DNA of 64,000 nucleotides from JASHVB01 sp035523995. Its GTDB lineage: Bacteria; Pseudomonadota; Alphaproteobacteria; Acetobacterales; Acetobacteraceae. The translations under genes and the position numbers were made by a program. Location: the NCBI GenBank assembly GCA_035523995.1, contig DATKPQ010000103.1, positions 1-64,000 of the forward strand. The letters are read 5' to 3'. The notes under the pieces are model-generated. The model saw nothing but the letters and a program-made list of their open reading frames with translations. It was not told the origin of the DNA and made no database searches. Position 1 is the first letter of the stretch, and each line of letters opens with the position of its first letter. Of the stretch, positions 58,667 through 64,000 are shown piece by piece.

Positions 58667-59707
58667 GTGATCAAGTCCTGGATCTTCGAATTCTTCCCGG
58701 CCCCGCACGAGCCCGGCGCCACCGAGGACCCGCGCGTTTCGGCCGAATATTTCAACTGGTACCTCGATCTTTGGCCGCGCGCCGAACCGCTGGGCTACGA
58801 GGGCATCTTCTTCAGCGAGCACCATTTCGGTCCCGCCTACAGCCCGGCGCCCAATCTGCTGATTTCGCAGGTGGCGCTGCGAACGCGCACGCTGCGGCTG
58901 GGGATCATGGGGCTGGTGCTGCCGTACTATCACCCGTGGCGGGTGGTGGAGGAGATCGGCATGCTGGACCACCTGACGCAGGGGCGGCTGGAAATCGGAA
59001 CGTCGGCTGGGATTCCGCAAGAAATGGAGCATGTGGGGCTTTCGGTAGCCGAGGCACGGGAACGCAATGACGAGGCGATCGAGATTTTGGATGCGGCGCT
59101 GGCGGCGCCGGTGATCTCGCATCGGGGGAAATACTGGCAGTTCGAGAACCTGCGCCTGGTGCCGCGGCCGTTGCAGCGGCCGCATCCGCCGAAATGGGTG
59201 ACGGTGATCAGCGAGGACTCTGCTCGGAAGGCGGCGCGGCGGGGGGCGAAGATCTGTACCGGGTTCCATCCTGCATCGCGCGTGCGCAGCATCTTCGATG
59301 CGTATCGCGAGGAGGCGGCGCGGGTAGGGGGGCCGTGCGGGCCGGAGCAATTGGCGCTGCGGCGGCAGGTGTCGGTCGGCGCGGACGACGCGGCGGTGCG
59401 CGCAGCGGGGCGGGCGCGGGAGCAAGTGTCGCGGACGCGATTGCTTGCCGATCCGCGGCTGTCGGCACCGGGGCGGGAGGCGTTCGATACGCCGGTGTCG
59501 CACGCGTTTACCATCGGCAGCGACGAGTTCATCGCGGGTGCGCCGGAACGGGTGGCGGAGGAGGCGATTGCGCAATGCCGCGAAGTGGGGGCAGGGCATT
59601 TCCTGGCGTTGTTCGATCGGAACGCGGGGCGCGATGATTTGCGGGATGCGTGGGATATGTTCGGCGAGGCTGTCGTGCCGGTGCTGAGGGTGGCGGCGGT
59701 GGGGTAG
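58667..59707 (+). CDS. luciferase-like monooxygenase
   Basis: A 346-residue LLM-class oxidoreductase. Seen: PLGYEGIFFSEHHFGPAYSPAPNLLI near residues 40-65 with SEHHF, RVVEEIGMLDHLTQGRLEIGTSAGIPQEME near 93-122, and PPKWVTVISEDSARKAARRGAK near 178. The GTG at 58667 follows GAGGAAACG and lies where family members start; the longer frame from 58202 is antisense to the penicillin-binding protein gene. A fourth such enzyme in this window; substrate unknown. Confidence 0.86.
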   Translation: MIKSWIFEFFPAPHEPGATEDPRVSAEYFNWYLDLWPRAEPLGYEGIFFSEHHFGPAYSPAPNLLISQVALRTRTLRLGIMGLVLPYYHPWRVVEEIGMLDHLTQGRLEIGTSAGIPQEMEHVGLSVAEARERNDEAIEILDAALAAPVISHRGKYWQFENLRLVPRPLQRPHPPKWVTVISEDSARKAARRGAKICTGFHPASRVRSIFDAYREEAARVGGPCGPEQLALRRQVSVGADDAAVRAAGRAREQVSRTRLLADPRLSAPGREAFDTPVSHAFTIGSDEFIAGAPERVAEEAIAQCREVGAGHFLALFDRNAGRDDLRDAWDMFGEAVVPVLRVAAVG

Positions 59708-59734
59708 GCGTGGTCCCCATCGTCATGGCCGGCG

Positions 59735-59813
59735 CAGGCCCGAGCGTCCTGTGCACTTCGATGGCGCAGCCGATCACCTCCCGCAAGTGCGGATCCGCAT
59801 CAATCGGTGTCAT
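59735..59813 (-). pseudogene. truncated second copy of the GxxExxY gene
   Basis: The first 26 codons (MTPIDADPHLREVIGCAIEVH, then RTLGP) match the start of the gene at 60008-60388 with only a few changes, and then similarity ends. The start codons are exactly 575 bases apart. Upstream of it, to about 60012, lies the same 280-base leader region as before the intact gene. This is the remnant of a second tandem unit. Confidence 0.75.
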
Positions 59814-60012
59814 TCTTCGTGCCTTCGTGGCTTCGTGGTTATTGAAGATTAGAAGAACGGTGGTTAACGGCGGGTGAATGGGGGCAGGGAAGTGCGGGCC
59901 GACTGTTTCGGTTAGCCTTGTTTTACCTTGGTTTGTGGGCGGCCGGTTTTTTATACCACGAAGGCACGAAGCCACGAAGGAGTTGTCCAGTCAGCGCGGG
60001 GCGATGATTACC
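59737..60012. repeat. GxxExxY unit leader, copy 1 of a 276-280-base direct repeat
   Basis: Matches 60312-60591 with few changes. It contains the start of GxxExxY, a CTTCGTGCCTTCGTGGCTTCGTGG run, and, inverted with respect to it, ACCACGAAGGCACGAAGCCACGAAGG. The block ends in GGGGCGATGATTACC, where TTA is the stop codon of the gene to the right. Confidence 0.75.
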
Positions 60013-60388
60013 CGACGTTATGCTGCATGCCGTCGACCAGGCGGACCACGTTGGAATTCATCAGCAGCCCCACGCGGAGGCCGCTGAGCGTCAGGTACGT
60101 GTGAAGCTGAGCCTCGTGCACGGGATGAAGCATGCGGACCGAATTGATTTCCAGCACCAACCATTGTTCGACGACGATATCCATCCGCAAATCGCAATCA
60201 AGACAATGACCCTTGTGAACGACGGGAAGTTTTTGCTGCTGGACGAATGCGATCCCAGCTAAAGCACGTTCGTGGCAGAGGCATTCTTCGTACACCGAAT
60301 CGATCAGTCCCGGCCCGAACATCCTGTGCACTTTGATGGCGCAGCCGATCACCTCCCGCAAGTGCGGATCCGCATCAATCAGTGTCAT
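60008..60388 (-). CDS. GxxExxY protein
   Basis: A 126-residue protein of the GxxExxY (PDDEXK_3) family: MTLIDADPHLREVIGCAIKVH, FGPGLIDSVYEECLCHEL-like motif (here GLIDSVYEECLCHERAL, with Asp in place of the first Glu), LPVVHKGHCLDCDLRMDIVV, LVLEINSVRMLHPVHEAQLHTYL and GLLMNSNVVRLVDGM. The family is of nuclease-like fold, role unknown, and is often present in many copies beside periodic CACGAAG repeats, as here. E-I-N in place of the usual E-I-K may weaken a catalytic site. Direct repeats flank the gene. Confidence 0.82.
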   Translation of the reverse strand: MTLIDADPHLREVIGCAIKVHRMFGPGLIDSVYEECLCHERALAGIAFVQQQKLPVVHKGHCLDCDLRMDIVVEQWLVLEINSVRMLHPVHEAQLHTYLTLSGLRVGLLMNSNVVRLVDGMQHNVG

Positions 60389-60591
60389 TCTTCGTGCCTT
60401 CGTGGCTTCGTGGTTTTTGAAGATTGGAAGAACGGTGGTTAACGGCGGGTGAATGGGGGCAGGGAAGCGCGAGCTGCCTGGTTCGCTTATTGTGCTCTGC
60501 CTTGCTTTGTGGCCGGCTGCTTTTTTTCATAAACCACGAAGGCACGAAGCCACGAAGGAGTTGTCCCCGTCAGCGCGGGGCGATGATTACC
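60312..60591. repeat. GxxExxY unit leader, copy 2
   Basis: Partner of the block at 59737-60012. Its right end again lies on a TTA stop codon, this time of the broken DUF2442 gene (60587-60589). In both copies the shared sequence starts exactly at the stop codon of the gene upstream on the minus strand. The block includes CCCCGTCAGCGCGGGG, a short hairpin. Confidence 0.75.
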
Positions 60592-60932
60592 TGGCTTGCT
60601 TGAGGATATGTTTGCGGGCTGCGTCCTCCGGATGCGCTGCAAACCACAGGGCGTCGGCGCAGAAGTCGATCTCGCGCGGCCACGCCAGACTGCGGCCACG
60701 CCAGACTGCGGCCACGCCAGATTGCGGCCACGCCAGATTGCGGCCCCGTTCGCCGACTTTCACCTACGCGAAGACTGCCGGATCGGCGAGCGCGGCGAAC
60801 ACGCCCCTGCCAACCAGATGGGCGAAACGATTGACCGTCGTCGCCCCGTTTGCCCAGGTGAGTGTGACGGTGTGGATGCCAATATCAGGCACGGCGCACG
60901 TGATGACGTTCTCCAACACCTTCGGCAAATCA
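60587..60932 (-). pseudogene. broken DUF2442 gene
   Basis: Read on the minus strand: DLPKVLENVITCAVPDIGIH, TVTLTWANGATTVNRFAHLVGRG, FAALADPAVFA, then a TAG stop, then VKVGERGRNLAWP, a 16-residue insert, and REIDFCADALWFAAHPEDA to a TAA at 60587. The in-frame stop and the insert (three extra copies of a 16-base repeat) show decay. DUF2442 genes commonly follow DUF4160 genes, which is the case here. Confidence 0.7.
60678..60741. repeat. four tandem copies of a 16-base repeat
   Basis: GGCCACGCCAGACTGC is repeated four times (60678, 60694, 60710, 60726; the last two have ATT for ACT). Three added units make 48 bases, so the DUF2442 frame is kept and 16 residues (the repeated WRG/WPQSGVA pattern) are added. 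Confidence 0.85.
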
Positions 60933-61185
60933 AAATTTCTCCGGCTGCTGCTCTTCCTGGCACTTGATCCAGTTCAGTGCCAGAGCATCCTGGTGCTTGC
61001 CCGCCCAGGCGAGGACGCGGCGCAGCCATCGAAGATGGAAGCGTACCCCTGATTACGTCAAGGCTGCCGATGGCGATCAGCACTTCGTCCCCCGCAAGGA
61101 CGTCGTGAAAATGTGTGGGCAAATGATCGTTGTAGAACATTTGGAATTTGATGCCATCGACAATGGCGATGGTCAGCATAGGCAT
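60930..61185 (-). pseudogene. frameshifted DUF4160 gene
   Basis: From ATG 61185 the frame reads MPMLTIAIVDGIKFQMFYND, HLPTHFHDVLAGDEVLIAIGS and LDVIRGT, and then loses similarity. In the next frame the family pattern goes on: FHLRWLRRVLAWAGKHQDAL, ALNWIKCQEEQQPEKF, stop at 60930. The shift is near 61040-61050, at AGGGGT. It lies just upstream of the DUF2442 remnant, with the stop and start nearly overlapping, as in intact pairs. Confidence 0.75.
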
Positions 61186-61282
61186 TCCCAAAGGATTGGC
61201 GTGTCGGTCAACAAGGCAATGCTAAGACGAGCCAATTGCCAAGACGTTAATGCGCGGGCCTGGACGTTCTTTTGACCTTGTC

Positions 61283-61540
61283 TCACCCCGGCTCCAGTCC
61301 CGCCTCGCGCCGCAGCGCGGCGAGGTCCGTGGCAATCTCCGCCTCGCGCTTGCTCATCGCCGTGAGCAGGCCGCGGTAGTCCGTGACCGCCGCGTCGCGG
61401 TGCGGGTGAGCGTGGGCGGTGTCGTGGGGGAACGCGAGGTAGACCGCGAGCGCGCGGCGCATCAGCGGCTGCGCCGCGCCGAGCCGGTTGGCGGCTTGCA
61501 GCAACCGGGCGAGGTTGTTGAGCGCGCTCGCGGCCGGCGT
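61283..61540 (-). pseudogene. C-terminal fragment of a TPR protein
   Basis: ALNNLARLLQAANRLGAAQP followed by LMRRALAVYLAFPHDTAHAH and a C-terminal tail SKREAEIATDLAALRREAG matches the end of bacterial TPR_12 (kinesin-light-chain-like) proteins, which have many 42-residue repeats of this type. Only the last repeat and the tail remain; upstream the sequence runs into the end of the lhr gene at 61563. A large part of the gene has been lost. Confidence 0.65.
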
Positions 61541-61562
61541 ACGGCACGCCACGCCAACCGGA

Positions 61563-64000
61563 TCACCCAAGGTCCGCCAGCATCGCCGGCGTCGCCGAAC
61601 GCAGCAGCAGCTTGCGCGCCTGCCATTGCGTCGCGCTGTCGAGTACCGTCAGGAACACCACCTCTCCGCCGGATAGCCACGCCACCGGCAGTCCGTCCCG
61701 CAGCAGCAGGCGGTTGCGGGTCACCGCGGGCAGTTTGGCGCCTGGCGTCAGGATGCCCACCAGGTTCAGCGGATCGGCGCCCGACAGCGATACGAATTCG
61801 TCGTCCTGTGGCCGCCGGCGCAGCTCGCGCAGCGTGCCGACGGCATCGGGCAAGGCGTATTGCTCGCCGGAGAAGCCGGCGACGAATCGCCCGCCGCGGA
61901 TTTCGCCGCGCGCCTCCAGGCGGCGATAGACGCGCAGCAGGTCGCGCCACGGCGGCAGCCAGTCGGCCTCGCGGGCGAGCAAGCGCCAGAACACCACGCC
62001 GTAGCGGTGCAACAGCGTGCGGGCGACATGCTCTACCGAGGCGGGCGGCGCCGCGTCCGGTGCCGGGCGGCGCATTGGTGCCCAGCGGCCGGCGTCCTCC
62101 ATGCCGAAGGACAGTGTGCGGCGGCGGCGCGGGCCGGAGGCGAATGGCTTGCGCCGGTCGGACGGCACCAGCAACGCGCGCAGGCCGCCAAAACTGTCCG
62201 ACGTCACCAGGCCGAAGGTGACCAACTCGGCGAGCGCCTCCTCCACCTGTTGGCGCAGCAGGCCGGTGGCATCCACCAACTCGTCGAAGAAGGACGCGCC
62301 GTGCCGGCACAGCGCTTCCAGCACCGCCTGGGCGCGTGGGCCGGGCAATGCGCCGTCGCCGGGTCCGGCAAGCGCGGTCCAGACCGCCAGATGGCGCCGC
62401 GGCAGCACCGACACCGGTGTGGTGCGCAGCGGGGTGGCCGCGCGGTCGGTGTTGCTGCCGCGTCCCGGCGTCAGGCGTCCCCAGGCGAGGCGCCCGGCCA
62501 GGCAGGCGTCGTCCAGCCAGGCCGGTTCGTAATCGGCGATGCGGGCGGGCAAAAGTTCGGTTTCCCAGGCGCCGGCGGGGGCCTCGAAGCCTTCCAGCAG
62601 GCCGGCCGCGACGGTCACGGCCTCCGGGCCTTCCAGGCGCGCCTCTTCGGTCAGGTGGTGCCAGGCGCAGAGAAAACGCAGGAAATCGCGGGCGGCGACC
62701 GGTTCGATCTCGGCGCGCAGCCGGCGGACGGTGTAGTGGTGGATGCGGGCGAGCAAGCGCCGGTCGCACCATTCCTCGGCGTTGCCGCCTGACGTGAAAC
62801 GGCCTCGCAGGACGAAGCCTTCGGTTTCGAGGGCGGCGAGCGCAGGGGCGATTTCGTCCGGTTCCAGGCCGAGCGGGGTCGCCAGGGCGCTGGAGGTGAC
62901 GGGGCCGAGCCCCTCCAGGCGGCCGCGGAGGATTTCTATCAGGGCGGAGTCGGGGGAGAGTGGGGCGATGGAGTCATGAACTCCCGCTCCCCTTGCAGGA
63001 AGGGGTTGGGGGGAGGGGGTCGATGTCACCGGACTCCGCCGCGCGCTCCCCCCATCCCCCTCCCACAAAGGGAGGGGGAGACCTTTCGTCCCAATCCCCC
63101 GCGCACCCGGCCAAATCGCCCGGAACTGCGACAACCGTTCCGTCGCCACCCAAAGTAACGCCTGTGGTGTGCGCACCAACGCCACGCGTCGATCGCACCT
63201 CAGTGCATCCAGCCACCCGCTCCATTCCGGCACCGACGCCTCTTCCTCTGCCGTGAGGCACCCAAGCCACAGCAGCGCGTCGTGCAGTTCCTCGGCATTC
63301 GCCGGGTCAGGCCAGGCTTCCAGGCGGACGCGCGCAATCGCCTCCGCATCCAGCCGCCCGAGTTCGTCCGCGCTCTCCGGCGCCAGCCAGCGGCGGGCCA
63401 TCACGGCCTGTGTCCGCCGCTCCTCCAGCGGCGCGTCATCCAGATACGCGTATGGCCGGGCTGATAGCACCTCCAGCGCCAGCGGCGAGGGCTGCGTCAG
63501 GTCGCGCGCCACCACGCGCATCGCGCCCGATTCCAGCCGCGCCAGCACGCGTTCCAGGCCGGCGACGTCCATCGCTTCATGCAGGCAGTCGGCGATGGTC
63601 TGATTGGTGAGCGGGTGGTCGGGGATCTCGCGCTCGCCGGCGAGGTTCTCGGCGCAGGCGAGCTGGTCGGGGAAGACAGTGGCGACCAGATCCTCGGCCT
63701 CCATGCGCGCGAGCTGCGGCGCGACCTTCTTGCCGCCACGGAAGCGCGGCAATGCCAAAGACACGCCTGCCGCCCAGCGCCAGCGGGCCATGAACATCGG
63801 TGCGTCCAGCAAGGCTTGCACCAGCAACGGCCGAACCGTGGCGGCGCGGAGGTAATGTGCGACCTCGGCGAGATGGAAGCTGTGCGTGGTGGTGAGCGAC
63901 AACACGATGTTGTCCTCGGTCGCCGCCGCCTGAAGTTCGAAATTGAATGTGCGGCAGAAGCGCTTGCGCAGGGCCAGGCCCCAGGCGCGGTTGATCCGGC
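61563..64000 (-). CDS. lhr: Lhr-type DEAD/DEAH helicase, C-terminal part
   Basis: The frame is open at the right edge, so the helicase core lies outside the window; at least 812 codons are visible. The upstream end reads INRAWGLALRKRFCRTFNFE and QAAATEDNIVLSL, the end of the Lhr winged-helix and core, followed by the long Lhr C-terminal domain: PDHPLTNQTIADCLHEAMDV, RPYAYLDDAPLEERRTQAVM, LLWVATERLSQFRAIWP, HRYGVVFWRLLAREADWLPPWRDLLRVYRRLEARGEIRGGRFVAG in shortened blocks, and LLRDGLPVAWLSGGEVVFL. A family A repeat is translated inside it (62976-63100). Lhr proteins are implicated in DNA repair; no Lhr-associated nuclease gene is visible downstream. Confidence 0.9.
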   Translation of the reverse strand, partial: RINRAWGLALRKRFCRTFNFELQAAATEDNIVLSLTTTHSFHLAEVAHYLRAATVRPLLVQALLDAPMFMARWRWAAGVSLALPRFRGGKKVAPQLARMEAEDLVATVFPDQLACAENLAGEREIPDHPLTNQTIADCLHEAMDVAGLERVLARLESGAMRVVARDLTQPSPLALEVLSARPYAYLDDAPLEERRTQAVMARRWLAPESADELGRLDAEAIARVRLEAWPDPANAEELHDALLWLGCLTAEEEASVPEWSGWLDALRCDRRVALVRTPQALLWVATERLSQFRAIWPGARGIGTKGLPLPLWEGDGGSARRSPVTSTPSPQPLPARGAGVHDSIAPLSPDSALIEILRGRLEGLGPVTSSALATPLGLEPDEIAPALAALETEGFVLRGRFTSGGNAEEWCDRRLLARIHHYTVRRLRAEIEPVAARDFLRFLCAWHHLTEEARLEGPEAVTVAAGLLEGFEAPAGAWETELLPARIADYEPAWLDDACLAGRLAWGRLTPGRGSNTDRAATPLRTTPVSVLPRRHLAVWTALAGPGDGALPGPRAQAVLEALCRHGASFFDELVDATGLLRQQVEEALAELVTFGLVTSDSFGGLRALLVPSDRRKPFASGPRRRRTLSFGMEDAGRWAPMRRPAPDAAPPASVEHVARTLLHRYGVVFWRLLAREADWLPPWRDLLRVYRRLEARGEIRGGRFVAGFSGEQYALPDAVGTLRELRRRPQDDEFVSLSGADPLNLVGILTPGAKLPAVTRNRLLLRDGLPVAWLSGGEVVFLTVLDSATQWQARKLLLRSATPAMLADLG
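62976..63100. repeat. family A repeats inside the lhr reading frame
   Basis: Two inverted elements: CTCCCGCTCCCCTTGCAGGAAGGGG with TTGGGGGGAGGGG, and CCCCCATCCCCCTCCCACAAAGGGAGGGGGAG. The frame stays open and adds about 40 residues including LPLPLWEGDGG and TPSPQPLPARG, which have no counterpart in other Lhr proteins. Confidence 0.75.

Noticed and set aside
57020..59599. 859-codon open frame on the minus strand
   Set aside because: It overlaps the penicillin-binding protein gene in another frame and the opposite-strand monooxygenase gene; arginine and proline-rich composition shows it is a GC-rich shadow.
60678..60741. CRISPR-like short repeats
   Set aside because: The 16-base units are contiguous without spacers.
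60453..61052. 199-codon plus-strand frame
   Set aside because: It crosses two minus-strand pseudogenes and the repeat block; its SRGHARLRPRQTAATP part is just the translated 16-base repeat.
1..64000. tRNA, rRNA, CRISPR arrays, intact insertion sequences or prophage
   Set aside because: Reading both strands found none of the diagnostic sequences or genes.

Overview
The window is high-GC bacterial chromosome with tightly packed genes. An alphaproteobacterium is indicated by direct signals: recA is preceded by two GTTC-N7-GTTC type SOS boxes, which is the alphaproteobacterial LexA operator, and there is a flgB-flgC-fliE-fliQ-fliR-flhB block with a CtrA-like half-site. An HpnM/MlaC-type protein and glycosyltransferases carrying a WY..YP..A..EV repeat module make Acetobacteraceae or a related Rhodospirillales family likely, but this is inference. 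No rRNA, tRNA, CRISPR array, intact transposase or prophage was seen.

Layout. 1-4266: end of an acyl-CoA synthetase, a DOPA-dioxygenase-family protein, an FMN alpha-hydroxy-acid oxidase and a split chromate transporter. 4334-9582: a glycosyltransferase operon of three intact genes joined by ATGA overlaps to a paralogue reduced by an internal deletion. 9695-13646: a LysR gene divergent from a hydrolase-luciferase-like monooxygenase operon (the hydrolase has lost its nucleophile serine), then an MlaC/HpnM-like protein. 13657-20308: VOC protein, two MetE-like proteins, a second DOPA-dioxygenase-family protein, and an ABC transporter with a fused double permease but no binding protein beside it. 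20524-28346: MFS transporter, small membrane protein, amidohydrolase, monooxygenase, asd with an apparent transcription attenuator, and an MmgE/PrpD protein. 28544-31992: flagellar genes. 32036-35847: acdR/acdS (ACC deaminase and its Lrp-type regulator), recA, and a TumE/TumA-type toxin-antitoxin pair. 36185-40024: cytidine deaminase, nucleoside hydrolase, a Cys-cluster protein, a TylF-type methyltransferase. 40264-46103: indolepyruvate ferredoxin oxidoreductase divergent from Lrp-VOC-paaG-paaI, a coherent route from aromatic amino acids through aryl-acetyl-CoA. 46360-59707: further catabolic enzymes (dienelactone hydrolase, F420-type reductase, amidohydrolases, SDR, flavin monooxygenases, M20 peptidase, threonine aldolase), a PG-binding lipoprotein and a class A penicillin-binding protein. 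59735-61540: a small graveyard of accessory genes (GxxExxY tandem units, broken DUF2442, DUF4160 and TPR genes). 61563-64000: an Lhr-type helicase running off the window.

Three families of short palindromic repeats are scattered through the window: family A (CTCTCCC / GGGAGAG and CCCTCACCC), family B (GTCATTGCGA...GAAGCAATC) and family C (CGTCATGGCCGGGC ... GCCCGGCCATGACG). Several lie in functional places: inside the lhr reading frame, between fliE and fliQ, in the acdR-acdS promoter region, and over the stop codon of an M20 peptidase gene.

The most interesting signals are the attenuator-like leader before asd, the deleted glycosyltransferase paralogue, the repeat translated inside lhr, the tandem GxxExxY units, and the repeat inserted between acdR and acdS.
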